Below are positions 50,932 through 62,924 of a stretch of DNA of 64,000 nt, one piece after another. A program made the translations under genes and the position numbers. The notes below the pieces were generated by a model. That model was not told where the DNA came from. It made no database searches and saw only the letters and a program-made list of their open reading frames with translations. Within the stretch, counting starts at the first letter, position 1. Every line of letters begins with the position of its first letter. Location of the stretch: contig NC_092270.1 in the NCBI RefSeq assembly GCF_036320965.1, forward strand, positions 23,881,391-23,945,390. The letters run 5' to 3'. Origin of the DNA: Panulirus ornatus. Lineage: Eukaryota > Arthropoda > Malacostraca > Decapoda > Palinuridae.

Positions 50932-53900
50932 CTGGGGATAGGGGTAAAACAATACTTCCCACGCATTCCTCGCGTGTCGTAGAAGGCGACTAGAGGGGAC
51001 GGGAGCAGGGGGCCAGAAATCCTCCCCTCCTTGTATTTTTTTTAAATTTCTAAAAAGGGAAACAGATGAAGGAGTCACGCGGGGAGTGCTCATCCTCCTC
51101 GAAGGCTCAGACAGGGGTGTCTAAATGTGTGTGGATGTAACCAAGATGTGAAAAAAGGAGAGATAGGTAGTAAGTTTGAGGAAAGGAACCTGGATGTTTT
51201 GGCTCTGAGTGAAACGAAGCTCAAGGGTAAAGGGGAAGAATGGTTTGGGAATGTCTTGGGAGTAAAGTCAGGGGTTAGTGAGAGGACAAGAGCAAGGGAA
51301 GGAGTAGCAGTACTCCTGAAACAGGAGTTGTGGGAGTATGTGATAGAATGTAAGATAGTAAATTCTCGATTAATATGGGTAAAACTGAAAGTTGATGGAG
51401 AGAGATGGGTGACTATTGGTGCATATGCACCTGGGACTCACAAGAAAGATCATGAGAGGCAAGTGTTTTGGGAGCAGATGAATGAGTGTGTTAGTGGTCT
51501 TGATGCACGAAACCGGGTTATAGTGATGGGTGATTTGAATGCAAATGTGAGTAATGTGGCAGTTGAAGGAATAATTGGTATACATGGGGTGTTCAGTGTT
51601 GTAAATGGAAATGGTGAAGAGCTTGTAGATGTACGTGCTGAAAAAGGACTGGTGATTGGGAATATCTGGTTTAAAAAGCGAGTTATAAATAAGTATACGT
51701 ATGTAAGTAGGAGAGATGGCCAGAGAGCGTTATTGGATTACGTGTTAATTGACAGGCGCGCGAAAGCGAGACTTTTGGATATTAATGTGCTGAGAGGTGC
51801 AACTGGAGGGATGTCTGATCATTATCTTTTGGAGGCTAAGGTGAAGATTTCAATGGGTTTTCAGAAAAGAAGAGTGAATGTTGGGGTGAAGAGGGGGGTG
51901 AGAGTAAGTGAGCTTGGGAAGGAGACTTGTGTGAGGAAATAACAGGAGAGACTGAGTACAGAATGGAAAAAGGTGAGAACAATGGAAGTAAGGGGAGTGG
52001 GGGAGGAATGGGATGTATTTAGGGAATCAGTGATGGATTGCGCAAAAGGTGCTTGTGGCATGAGAAGAGTGGGAGGTGGGTTGATCAGAAAGGGTAGTGA
52101 GTGGTGGGATGAAGAAGTAAGATTATTAGTGAAAGAGAAGAGAGAGGCATTTGGACGATTTTTGCAGGGAAAAAATGCAATTGAGTGGGAGATGTATAAA
52201 AGAAAGAGACAGGAGGTCAAGAGAAAGGTGCAAGAGGTGAAAAAAAGGGGAAATGAGAGTTGGGGTGAGAGAGTATCATTAAATTTTAGGGAGAATAAAA
52301 AGATGTTCTGGAAGGAGGTAAATAAAGTGCGTAAGACAAGGGAGCAAATGGGAACTTCAGTGAAGGGCGCAAATGGGGAGGTGATAACAAGTAGTGGTGA
52401 TGTGAGGAGATGGAGTGAGTATTATGAAGGTTTGTTGAATGTGTTTGATGATAGAGTGGCAGATATAGGGTGCTTTGGTCGAGGTGGTGTGCAAAGTGAG
52501 AGGGTTAGGGAAAATGATTTGGTAAACAGACAAGAGGTAGTAAAAGCTTTGCGGAAGATGAAAGCCGGCAAGGCAGCAGGTTTGGATGGTATTGCAGTGA
52601 AATTTATTAAAAAGGTGGTGACTGTATTATTGACTGGTTAGTAAGGTTATTTAATGTATGTATGACTCATTGTGAGGTGCCTGAGGATTGAGGGAATGCG
52701 TGCACAGTGCCATTGTACAAAGGCAAAGGGGATAAGAGTGAGTGCTCAAATTACAGAGGTATAAGTTTGTTGAGTATTGCTGGTAAATTATATGGGAGGG
52801 TATTGATTGAGAGGGTGAAGGCATGTACAGAGCATCAGATTGGGGAAGAGCCGTGTGGTTTCAGAAGTGGTAGAGGATTTGTGGATCAGGTTTTTTGATT
52901 TGAAGAATTTATGTGAGAAATACTTAGAAAAGCAAATGGATTTGTATGTAGAATTTATGGATACTGGAGAAGGCATATGATAGAGTTGATAGAGATGCTC
53001 TGTGGAAGGTATTAAGAATATATGGTGTTTGAGGCAAGTTGTTAGAAGCAGTGAAAAGTTTTTATCGAGGATGTAAGGCATGTGTACGTGTAGGAAGAGA
53101 GGAGAGTGATTGGTTCTCAGTGAATGTAGGTTTGCGGCAGGGGTGTGTGATGTCTCCATGGTTGTTTGATTTGTTTATGGATGGGGTTGTTAGGGAGGTG
53201 AATGCAAGAGTTTTGGAAAGAGGGGCAAGTATGAAGTCTGTTGGGGATGAGAGAGCTTGGGAAGTGAGTCAGTTGTTGTTCGCTGTTGATACAACGCTGG
53301 TGGCTGATTCATATGAGAAACTGCAGAAGCTGGTGACTGAGTTTGGTAAAGTGTGTGAAAGAAGAAAGTTAAGAGTAAATGTGAATAAGAGCAAGGTCAT
53401 TAGGTACAGTAGGGTTGAGGGTCAAGTCAATTGGGAGGTGAGTTTGAATGGAGAAAAACTGGAGGAAGTAAAGTGTTTTAGATATCTGAGAGTGGATCTG
53501 GCAGCGGATGGAACCATGGAAGCGGAGGTGGATCATAGGGTGGGGGAGGGGGCGAAAATTCTGGGAGCCTTGAAGAATGTGTGGAAGTCGAGAACATTAT
53601 CTCATAAAGCAAAAATGGGTATGTTTGAAGGAATAGTGGTTCCAATAATGTTGTATGGTTGCGAGGCGTGGGCTATGGATAGAGTTGTGCGCAGGAGGAT
53701 GGATGCGCTGGAAATGAGATGTTTGAGGACAATGTGTGGTGTGAGGTGGTTTGATCGAGTAAGTAACGTAAGGGTAAGAGAGATGTGTGAAAATAAAAGG
53801 AGCGTGGTTGAGAGAGCAGAAGAGGGGGTTTTGAAATGGTTCGGGCACATGGAGAGAATGAGTGAGGAAAGATTGACCAAGAGAATATATGTGTCGGAGG

Positions 53901-54249
53901 TGGAGGGAACGAAGAGACGAGGGAGACCAAATTGGAGGTGGAAAGATGGAGTGAAAAAGATTTTGTGTGATCGGGGCCTGAACATGCAGGAGGGTGAAAG
54001 GAGGGCAAGGAATAGAGTGAATTGGATCGATGTGGTATACCGGGGTTGACGTGCTGTCAGTGGATTGAATCAAGGCATATGAAGCGTCTGGGGTAAACCA
54101 TGGAAAGTTGTGTAGGTATATATATTTGCGTGTGTGGACGTATGTATATACATATGTATGGGGGTGGGTTGGGCCATTTCTTTCGTCTGTTTCCTTGCGC
54201 TACCTCGCAAACGCGGGAGACAGCGACAAAGCAAAAAAAAAAAGAAAAA

Positions 54250-54258
<9 letters not shown>
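50932..54258 (+). mobile_element. RTE-25: near-full-length RTE copy, many lesions
   Basis: 5'UTR from ATCCCTGGGGATAGGGG. Shares with RTE-16 the lost start (ATG to AAG), TGA at codon 6, and the indels at 52613 and 52889. Extra lesions: TAC to TAA at 51940-51942, an altered DWRN segment near 52688, a small insertion near 52963 and a stop near 53032 (GVGG to GV-stop-G). 53039-54049 is open, but motif C reads FAVDT instead of FADDT, so the catalytic pair is damaged. Short-type 3'UTR, hairpin and A-run. Confidence 0.9.

Positions 54259-54335
<77 letters not shown>
54259..54335. repeat. (TA)n microsatellite
   Basis: TA tract after RTE-25 poly-A. Confidence 0.98.
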
Positions 54336-54337
<2 letters not shown>

Positions 54338-54597
54338 GGTCGGGTGTAGACGTTCGCTGGCCGTTGTTGGCGTCGCGGCACCCAGGCGTATACTGTCGTC
54401 CTCTTTACACTTTCATGCGCAGGTGGCTGGAGCGGTGGTGTAAGGGGTCTGGTCGACCACGTCCAGATGTGCTGACCACCACATGTGTGAGGCACACTCC
54501 CTGTCATCATCAGTTGAGGCGTCTGAAAATTTCCCCCGGGTTAAAGCCACAGGACTGCTTCGGGTAAAGATACTTGGATGTGGTCGTACAAGTAGTT
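54336..54597. other. Unassigned GC-rich segment next to module X
   Basis: About 260 bp of markedly GC-richer sequence, seen once in the window, contiguous with the start of X copy 4. Plus frame 54483-54674 crosses the border (LLRVKILGCGRTSSCTDCDP). It may be the upstream part of whatever gene or element X derives from; no function recognised. Confidence 0.5.
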
Positions 54598-55290
54598 GCA
54601 CGGACTGTGATCCTCGCTTTGGTTACAAGAATGTTCTTCCGCCCACCAGTGATGCTACTACTTTTGTGAATTAAGAACAATTGCAACACAAACCTCGCCA
54701 GGTGGTAGAGTGACCCGCAGTGTATCGAGACAGACTTCCCCAAAACTTTTTTTAAAGGGGAAGTAAATGTTTATAGTTGTGTTACTCGAGTGATAGTTTT
54801 CATACATGGTGTTTTGACAAGAAAATAGTGAAATTGGAAAAGAATGTAGCTTAGACATTGAAGCTTATTCTTTCATAGAAATGTGAACAAAGGGAGCATT
54901 TTTTTTTCAAAGTGATAGAGATGGAAAGCAAAAAGGTGATTTTCATGAATGTACTGGAAAAGTTGAGGTCCAGATAAAATTTTTGGTCTGTCAAGGCTTT
55001 ATTATGGCGGATGACCAACTACCTACCATAATGTATCCAAGATATGGTTGTACTTTGTGTAATGAAGACAATTGAGAAACATCAAAAACCAATATTCCAG
55101 TTTCATGATACGAGAAGTGGAATAGGCAGTATGATACAGTCGTTAAATTGATGAAAACTACTATTGACATTTGTGTAAATAAATCATACATTTCCCTTTT
55201 CCATAGCCAGAGGTTGAACCATTATGTAACATTCATTTTTCATTTCATTTCAAGCTAGAAGTTTCAGTTTCCTAAATTATTTCTTGCATT
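54598..55290 (+). repeat. Module X, copy 4 (forward, full length)
   Basis: Starts TTGCACGGACTGTGATCC and runs to CATATGTATATATATACATG. Same 690-bp layout as copy 1, including the part missing from copies 2 and 3. The CTDCDP frame is stopped after TTFVN and at VVE, as in copy 1. Contiguous with RTE-26 in the same orientation, so it may be its far-upstream 5' region. Confidence 0.75.
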
Positions 55291-55488
<198 letters not shown>

Positions 55489-55574
55489 CCCTGGGGATAG
55501 GGGTGAAAGGCGACTAGTGAGGACGGGAGCGGGGGCCAGAAATCCTCCCCTCCTTGTATTTTTACTTTCTAAAA

Positions 55575-56708
55575 ATGGTAAACAGAAGGAGTCATGCGGG
55601 GAGTGCTCATCCTCCTCGTAGACTCAGATTGGGGTGTCTAAATGTGTGTGGATGTAACCAAGATGTGAAAAAAGGAGAGATAGGTAGCATGTTTGAGGAA
55701 AGGAACCTGGATGTTTTGGCTCTGAGTGAAACGAAGCTCAAGGGTAAAGGGGAAGAGTGGTTTGGGAATGTCTTGGGAGTAAAGTCAGGGGTTAGTGAGA
55801 GGACAAGAGCAAGGGAAGGAGTAGCAGTACTCCTGAAACAGGAGTTGTGGGAGTATGTGATAAAATGTAAGAAAGTAAATTCTCGATTAATATGGGTAAA
55901 ACTGAAAGCTGATGGAGAGATATGGGTGATTATTGGTGCATATGCACCTGGGCATGGAAAGAAAGATCATGAGAGGCAAGTGTTTTGGGAGCAGCTGAAT
56001 GAGCGTGTTAGTGGTTTTGATGCACAAGACCGGGTTATAGTGATGGGTGATTTGAATGCAAAGGTCAATAATGCGGCAGTTGAGGGAATAATTGGTATGC
56101 ATGGGGTGTTCAGTGTTGTAAATGGAAATGGTGAAGAGCTTGTAGATTTATGTGCTGAAAAAGGAATGGTGATTGGGAATACCTGGTTTAAAAAGCGAGA
56201 TATACATAAGTATACGTATGTAAGTAGGAGAGATGGCCAGAGAGCGTTATTAGATTACGTGTTAATTGACAGGCGCGCGAAAGAGAGACTTTTGGATGTT
56301 AATGTGCTGAGAGGTGCAACTGGAGGGATGTCTGATCATTATCTTGTGGAGGCTAAGGTGAAGATCTGTATGAGTTTTCAGAAAAGAAGAGTGAATGTTG
56401 GGGTGAAGAGGGGGGTGAGAGTAAGTGAGCTTGGGAAGGAGACTTGTGTGAGGAAGTACCAGGAGAGACTGAGTACAGAATGGAAAAAGGTGAGAACAAT
56501 GGAAGTAAGGGGAGTGGGGGAGGAATGGGATGTATTTAGGGAATCAGTGATGGAGTGCGCAAAAGATGCTTGTGGCATGAGAAGCGTGGGAGGTGGGTTG
56601 ATTAGAAAGGGTAGTGAGTGGTGGGATGAAAAAGTAAGATTATTAGTAAAAGAGAAGAGAGAGGCATTTGGACAATTTTTGCAGGGAAAAAATGCAATTG
56701 AGTGTTAG
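55575..56708 (+). CDS. RTE-26 endonuclease part, prematurely stopped
   Basis: About 377 codons from [12 protein letters not shown] (one residue shorter at the N-terminus than RTE-3) to a TAG in the linker. [25 protein letters not shown] and SDH are intact. The frame resumes at 56709-57140 after the stop, so a single nonsense change separates it from the linker and RT fingers. Confidence 0.85.
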   Translation: MVNRRSHAGSAHPPRRLRLGCLNVCGCNQDVKKGEIGSMFEERNLDVLALSETKLKGKGEEWFGNVLGVKSGVSERTRAREGVAVLLKQELWEYVIKCKKVNSRLIWVKLKADGEIWVIIGAYAPGHGKKDHERQVFWEQLNERVSGFDAQDRVIVMGDLNAKVNNAAVEGIIGMHGVFSVVNGNGEELVDLCAEKGMVIGNTWFKKRDIHKYTYVSRRDGQRALLDYVLIDRRAKERLLDVNVLRGATGGMSDHYLVEAKVKICMSFQKRRVNVGVKRGVRVSELGKETCVRKYQERLSTEWKKVRTMEVRGVGEEWDVFRESVMECAKDACGMRSVGGGLIRKGSEWWDEKVRLLVKEKREAFGQFLQGKNAIEC

Positions 56709-57286
56709 ATGTATAAAAGAAAGAGACAGGAGGTCAAGAGAAAGGTGCAAGAGGTGAAAAAGAGGGCAAATGAGAGTTGGGATGAGAGAGTATCATTAGA
56801 TTTTAGGGAGAAGAAAAAGATTTTCTGGAAGGAGGTAAATCTAGTGCGTAAGACAAGGGAGCAAATGGGAACTTCAGTGAAGGGCGCTAATGGGGAGGTG
56901 ATAACAAGTAGCGGTGATGTGAGGAGATGGAGTGAGTATTTTGAAGGTTTGTTGAATGTGTTTGATGATAGAGTGGCAGATATAGGGTGCTTTGGTCGAG
57001 GTGGTGTGCAAAGTGAGAGTTTTAGGGAAAATGATTTGGTAAACAGAGAAGAGGTAGTAAAAGCTTTGCGGAAGATGAAAGCCGGCAAGGCAGCAGGTTT
57101 GGATGGTACTGCAGTGGAATCTATTAAAAAAAGGGGGTGACTGTATTGTTGACTGGTTGGTAAGGTAATTTAATGTATGTATGACTCATGGTGAGGTGCC
57201 TGAGGATTGGCGGAATGCGTGCATAGTGCCATTGTACAAAGGCAAAAGGGGATAAGAGTGAGTGCTCAAATTACAGAGGTATAAGT

Positions 57287-58567
57287 TTGTTGAGTATTCC
57301 TGGTAAATTATATGGGAGGGTATTGATTGAGAGGGTGAAGGCATGTACAGAGCATCAGATTGGGGAAGAGCAGTGTGGTTTCAGAAGTGGTAGAGGATGT
57401 ATGGATCAGGTGTTTGCTTTGAAGAATGTATGTGAGAAATACTTAGAAAAGCAAATGGATTTGTATGTAGCATTTATGGATCTGGAGAAGGCATATGATA
57501 GAGTTGATAGAGATGCTCTGTGGAAGGTATTAAGAATATATGGTGTGGGAGGCAAGTTGTTAGAAGCAGTGAAAAGTTTTTATCGAGGATGTAAGGCATG
57601 TGTACGTGTAGGAAGAGAGGAAAGTGATTGGTTCTCAGTGAATGTAGGTTTGCGGCAGGGGTGTGTGATGTCTCCATGGTTGTTTAATTTGTTTATGGAT
57701 GGGGTTGTTAGGGAGGTAAATGCAAGAGTCCTGGAAAGAGGGGCAAGTATGAAGTCTGTTGGGGATGAGAGAGCTTGGGAAGTGAGTCAGTTGTTGTTCG
57801 CTGATGATACAGCGCTGGTGGCTGATTCATGTGAGAAACTGCAGAAGCTGGTGACTGAGTTTGGTAAAGTGTGTGGAAGAAGAAAGTTAAGAGTAAATGT
57901 GAATAAGAGCAAGGTTATTAGGTACAGTAGGGTTGAGGGTCAAGTCAATTGGGAGGTGAGTTTGAATGGAGAAAAACTGGAGGAAGTGAAGTGTTTTAGA
58001 TATCTGGGAGTGGATCTGTCAGCGGATGGAACCATGGAAGCGGAAGTGGATCATAGGGTGGGGGAGGGGGCGAAAATTTTGGGAGCCTTGAAAAATGTGT
58101 GGAAGTCGAGAACATTATCTCGGAAAGCAAAAATGGGTATGTTTGAAGGAATAGTGGTTCCAACAATGTTGTATGGTTGCGAGGCGTGGGCTATGGATAG
58201 AGTTGTGCGCAGGAGGATGGATGTGCTGGAAATGAGATGTTTGAGGACAATGTGTGGTGTGAGGTGGTTTGATCGAGTAAGTAACGTAAGGGTAAGAGAG
58301 ATGTGTGGAAATAAAAAGAGCGTGGTTGAGAGAGCAGAAGAGGGTGTTTTGAAATGGTTTGGGCACATGGAGAGAATGAGTGAGGAAAGATTGACCAAGA
58401 GGATATATGTGTCGGAGGTGGAGGGAACGAGGAGAAGAGGGAGACCAAATTGGAGGTGGAAAGATGGAGTGAAAAAGATTTTGTGTGATCGGGGCCTGAA
58501 CATGCAGGAGGGTGAAAGGAGGGCAAGGAATAGAGTGAATTGGAGTCATGTGGTATACAGGGGTTGA
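57287..58567 (+). CDS. RTE-26 RT core and C-terminal region, open
   Basis: About 426 codons from [11 protein letters not shown] to SHVVYRG-stop. Motifs A, B and C ([27 protein letters not shown]) and the whole C-terminal region are intact. It is separated from the upstream half by two one-base insertions at 57128 and 57246, so it is the 3' part of a broken polyprotein. Confidence 0.86.
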   Translation: MLSIPGKLYGRVLIERVKACTEHQIGEEQCGFRSGRGCMDQVFALKNVCEKYLEKQMDLYVAFMDLEKAYDRVDRDALWKVLRIYGVGGKLLEAVKSFYRGCKACVRVGREESDWFSVNVGLRQGCVMSPWLFNLFMDGVVREVNARVLERGASMKSVGDERAWEVSQLLFADDTALVADSCEKLQKLVTEFGKVCGRRKLRVNVNKSKVIRYSRVEGQVNWEVSLNGEKLEEVKCFRYLGVDLSADGTMEAEVDHRVGEGAKILGALKNVWKSRTLSRKAKMGMFEGIVVPTMLYGCEAWAMDRVVRRRMDVLEMRCLRTMCGVRWFDRVSNVRVREMCGNKKSVVERAEEGVLKWFGHMERMSEERLTKRIYVSEVEGTRRRGRPNWRWKDGVKKILCDRGLNMQEGERRARNRVNWSHVVYRG

Positions 58568-58780
58568 CGTGCTGTCAGTGGATTGAATCAAGGCATGTGA
58601 AGCGTCTGGGGTAAACCATGGAAAGCTGTGTAGGTATGTATATTTGCGTGTTTGGACGTGTGTATGTACATGTGTATGGGGGGGGGGGGTTGGGCCATTT
58701 CTTTCGTCTGTTTCCTTGCGCTACCTCGCAAACGCGGGAGACAGCGACAAAGTATAAAAAAAAAAAAAAAAAAAAAAAAA

Positions 58781-60346
58781 ATTTATGGATCTGGAGAAGG
58801 CATATGATAGAGTTGATACGGATGCTCTGTGGAAGGTATTAAGAATATATGGTGTGGTAGGCAAGTTGTTAGAAGCAGTGAAAAGTTTTTATCGAGGATG
58901 TAAGGCATGTGTACGTGTAGGAAGAGAGGAAAGTGATTGGTTCTCAGAGAATGTAGGTTTGCGGCAGGGGTGTGTGATGTCTACATGGTTGTTTAATTTG
59001 TTTATGGATGGGGTTGTTAGGCAGGTGAATGCAAAAGTTTTGGAAAGAGGGGCAAGTATGAAGTCTGTTGTGGATAAGAGAGCTTGGGAAGTGAGTCAGT
59101 TGTTGTTCGCTGATGATACAGCGCTGGTGGCTGAGTCATTTGAGAAACTGCAGAAGCTGGTTACTGAGTTTGGTAAAGTGTGTGAAAGAGGAAACTTAAG
59201 AGTAAATGTGAATAAGAGCAAGGTTATTAGGTACAGTAGGGTTGAGGGTCAAGTCAACTGGGAGGTAAGTAAACTGGGAGGTAGTTTGAATGGAGAAATA
59301 TTTGAGGAAGTAAAGTGTTTTAGATATCTGGGAGTGGATCTGGCAGCGGATGGAACCATGGAAGCGGAAGTGAATCATAGGGTGGGGGAGGGGGCGAAAA
59401 TAATTGGAGCCGTGAAGAATGTGTGGAAGTCGAGAACATTATCTCGGAAAGCAAAAATGGGTATGTTTGAAGGAATAGTGGTTCCAACAATGTTGTATGG
59501 TTGCGAGGCGTGGGCTATGTATAGAGTTGTGCGCAGGAGGGTGGATGTGTTGGAAATGAGATGTTTGAGGACAATATGTGGTGTGAGGTGGTTTGATCGA
59601 GTAAGTAATGCAAGGGTAAGAGAGATGTGTGGAAATAATAAGAGCGTAGTTGAGAGAGGCAGAAGAGTGTGTTTTGAAATGGTTTGGGCACATGGAGAGA
59701 ATGAGTGACGAAAGAATGACCAAGAGGATATATATGTCGGAGGTAGAGGGAACGAGAAGAAGTGGGAGACCAAATTGGAGGCGGAAAGATGGAGTGAAAA
59801 CGATTTTGAGTGATCGGGGCCTGAACATGCAGGAGGGTGAAAGGTGGGTAAGGAATAGAGTGAATCGGATCGATATGGTATACCGGGGTCGACGTGCTGT
59901 CAGTGGATTGAATCAGGGCATGTGAAGCGTCATGGGTAGACCATGGAATGTAGTGTGGGGCCTGGATGTGGAAAGGGAGCTGTGGTTTCGGGCATTATTG
60001 CATGACAGCTAGAGTCTGTGTGTGAACGAATGGGGTCTTTGTTGTCTTTTCCTAGCGCTACTTCGCACACATGAGGGGGGAGTGGGATGGTATTCCATGT
60101 GTGGCGAGGTGGCGATGGGAATGAATAAAGGCAGACAGTGTGAATTTTGTGCATGGATATATATGTATGTGTCTGTGTGTGTGTATATATATATGCTTAC
60201 TTTGATATGTATAGATATGTATATTTGCGTGTGTGGACGTGTTTGTACATACATGTGTATGGGGGTGGGTTGGGCCATTTCTTTCGTCTGTTTCCTTGCG
60301 CTACCTCGCAAACGCGGGAGAGAGCGACAAACCAAATTAAATAGAT
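58781..60346 (+). mobile_element. RTE-27: 5'-truncated RTE copy, long 3'UTR
   Basis: Starts at [11 protein letters not shown] directly after the poly-A of RTE-26. Open 58785-59708, then one inserted base near 59658 (VERAEE) shifts to 59650-59925, and the normal stop is lost (TTGACG to TCGACG). A small in-frame tandem duplication adds about six residues at 59256-59283 (EVSKLGGSLNG). Long-type 3'UTR 59940-60330 with hairpin (GGGAGAGAGCG variant) and an AAATAGATAAAATAATTAAA tail. Confidence 0.9.
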
Positions 60347-60446
60347 AAAATAATTAAATATATATGTAAATATTGCAAAGGATCACAATTTTCCGCGTGA
60401 TCAAGAAATTCCTATGAGTTCACGGGGAAAATGAATCACGAAAAGT

Positions 60447-60489
60447 TCCCAAGTGCAATTTCGTGTAATAATCACATCATCAGGGGAGA
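60447..60489 (-). ncRNA. Hammerhead-ribozyme-like motif, PLE-B 3' terminus
   Basis: Same layout as at 1783-1825: TCTCCC-CTGATGA, GTG/CAC arm, GAAA, then TTGCAC-TT-GGGA. The palindromic GTGCAC is broken to TTGCAC, so this copy is probably impaired. Confidence 0.55.
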
Positions 60490-60819
60490 CACAAGAGAAA
60501 AATATAACAGTCAGTTGATATACATCGAAGAGACGAGGCTAGGACGCCATTTGGTAAGCATGTGATTGTCCAAAACATACAACGAGCGTTCATAAGCTTA
60601 TTATTTTTCAAAGCTTATCAACAATTAAGTTATCTCATTTGTATAGACCATCACTAATATTAAGATTATAATTCTTTGTGTATTTAATAATAGAAGATTC
60701 AATGATATTTCTCTTGGTAATAGAGTTGGAGTTATCAACTGAGATGGCGTTACTCCAGTCAATACAATTATCATAGTTTTTAACATGATTAAACAAGGCA
60801 TTTGATTCTTGTCCCGTTC

Positions 60820-61140
60820 TTATACTATATTTTTTTGCTTAAGTCTAACAAAGATCCTTACCAGTCTGAACAATATACAATTTATCACAGTTTCCACAAG
60901 GAATTTATAGATGCAACCAAGAGAATTTTCTGGTGAATTCCTGATTAAGATATTCTTTATAGTATTATTGTTACTAAAGGCAACATTTACATTAAAGGAT
61001 TTAAGCAGCATGGGAAGCAAAGTGAAATTATTATTAAAAGGGAGAACTAAAAGATTCTTGGTGTCAATGGGAAGTTTGGGCTCATCTCTATAAAATGATT
61101 TCTTTGCTAACTTAAGGGATTTATCAATGAAAGATGTAGG
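60820..61140 (-). pseudogene. PLE-B GIY-YIG endonuclease remnant
   Basis: Linker SFNVNVAFSNNNTIKNILIR and ENSLGCIYK are readable, but the Cys pair and the YIGQTG half are lost by frameshifts (LVETVINCIL follows). Compare the intact IYKVPC..FYVGQTG at 63550-63620. Catalytically dead. Confidence 0.82.
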
Positions 61141-62184
61141 TTACTTTAACTTAGATCCAATAGAATATATCTTCTCATACTCATCATCAATAAACTCTGA
61201 ACTGCAAATACGTAATGCCCTAAGGAACATAGATTGAAATGATGATAACTTAACTCTGTCATGTTGAGATGAGTAATAATGGATATATGAGCATACATTG
61301 GTGGGTTTTCTGTATATGCTAAACTTAAACTTGTTTCCTTGTCTATGGATCATGCAATCTAAAAATGGTAGCATACCATTATTTTCATTTTCTACAGTAA
61401 ATTTAATGGAAGGTACTAAATTGTTAAGTAAGGGGAGAAATATTTGTAAATGTTCATTTGTTGGCCAAACATAAAGAACATCATCTACATACCTAAACCA
61501 AATTGCATCAGAAGGTAAGATATCCCTTAGTAATTTTGTTTCAAAAAATTCCACTTAAAGATTACTTAGTAAAGGGGAAAGAGGGCTACCCATTGCCATA
61601 CCAAATTTTTGAGCATAATAATCTCTATTAAATTGAAACACACAGTCTTTTATACATAATCTTATCAGTTCAATGAAATTAGACTTTGAAACAGGTAGAT
61701 AAATATCATCCAACACATCAAATAAATATTCTAAAAGGTCATCAACTGGAACTTTAGTGAAAAGTGAGGAAACATCAAAGCTAACTAGTTTGAAATGAAA
61801 ATTAACATTGATATTGTTTAGCATGTTGACTAAGTCTACGTTGTTCATGACATTAGAATTTGATACTTTACCCACTAAAGGGCTTAATAAAGAAACTAAC
61901 CACTTTGACAATTTATATGTGATGGAGCCTACTGAACTCACTATAGGTCTTGCTGGAAAATTCTGTTCATGTGTTTTGGTAAGTCCATACGTATATGGCA
62001 ATGAAGGGGACAAAGATGACAAACTTTTGATAAGAGAAATGTTACCTTTCAACAACAACTTGATTTCTTTATTGAAGTGAGAATTAACTGCTTCTAAGGG
62101 ATTTTTACTAAGTTTAGAATATGTTGTCTTTTTATTTAATAGATCATTCATTTTAGATAAATAGTTACTTTTGTCTAAAATCAC
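61141..62184 (-). pseudogene. PLE-B reverse transcriptase
   Basis: Two same-frame open parts, 62184-61555 and 61554-61141, split by one stop. Motifs in order: YTYGLTKTHEQNFPARPIVS, SFDVSSLFTKVPVDDLLEYL (motif A), KFGMAMGSPLSPLLSNL (motif B), WFRYVDDVLYVW (motif C with YVDD) and FSIYRKPTN. TKTHK-like and RPIVS segments are typical of Penelope-like RTs, which resemble telomerase RT. A second stop at 61141 separates it from the nuclease. Not active as it stands. Confidence 0.88.
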
Positions 62185-62242
62185 CTGCTTTAGTAATATG
62201 TATATCCTTGTCTTTTTACAAGGTATTAATAGCTCTTATGAA

Positions 62243-62920
62243 TCATTTAGGGCAATTAGCTTCCACTGGTTTTGACAAACTGGCATACACTAATCCCTTA
62301 CAGATATTAATATCATCATTACTTAAAGTACTGTATTTTTCTAAATTACAAAAAGACTGTGACATTAACACGGCTGGTGCTCTGTTAGAGCACACAAAAC
62401 TTAAACCATAGCCTAATGCATACAAGGAATTTTTATCTAGTTGTTTATTAGACAGGTTTAACAGAAAAGATGAGTTAGTGTTCTTGGTCCAGTCGCTTTT
62501 TTCAATAAGATGGTCCAACTTACGATTTAGTGACACTTGTAGCCTATTGCGCTCTTTCCTTAATTCATCATAGCAATAGTCAAACATCCGGTTCTTCCAG
62601 TGTGTCGGTACTGCCATTTGAAAGGCACGTTTCTTCTCTATTGAAATGCGAAAAGCCTCCTCCATTTCAAGTTTCTTTAATTCGATATTTTTCTTTAAAA
62701 TGATATTTTGAAATTGGTCAAATGGTCGACCAGACAGCTGCAACAAACGTTGAGGTAGGACAGATCTTGGCATCACTTGTTCATCAAGGCATTTTCTAAG
62801 GAATTCAAATCGTAACTTAAGTTGGTGAGACTTGATTAGCGATTTGGAGAAAGCAGTAACGAAAGGAGAAAGTCGAGGACAGCTTGTAGAGAAGTGATAA
62901 ATGAGCCTTGTGGAATCCAT
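62243..62920 (-). pseudogene. PLE-B N-terminal coding part
   Basis: From MDSTRLIYHFSTSCPR (ATG at 62918-62920, chosen because it lies just inside the terminal-repeat border) to KPVEANCPK, about 225 codons. Rich in Lys, Arg and Leu, with a likely coiled region around NIELKKLEMEEAFRISIEKK. This N-terminal domain precedes the RT in Penelope-like proteins. A frameshift at about 62240 breaks the link to the RT. Confidence 0.8.
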
Positions 62921-62924
62921 GTTG

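Larger units (their letters stand above)
60374..62920 (-). mobile_element. PLE-B: nearly complete Penelope-like element
   Basis: Minus-strand element: N-terminal part, reverse transcriptase, GIY-YIG remnant and 3' terminal region with hammerhead-like motif, ending at GGATCACAATTTT-like sequence (60374). The 5' side continues into a second terminal copy in the same direction (62925-63340), the pseudo-LTR arrangement typical of Penelope. A frameshift near 62.2 kb and nonsense codons near 61555 and 61141 inactivate it. Confidence 0.9.

Noticed and set aside
54430..54674. Possible host gene exon with RVKILG resembling a C2-domain strand
   Set aside because: Too short and crosses the border of repeat X; stops follow immediately. 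Kept only as part of module X.
54880..55140. The 290 bp missing from X copies 2 and 3 as a spliced intron
   Set aside because: The missing block does not start with GT or end with AG at the break points (GAAGCT/ATTGATACAG), so a simple deletion fits better.
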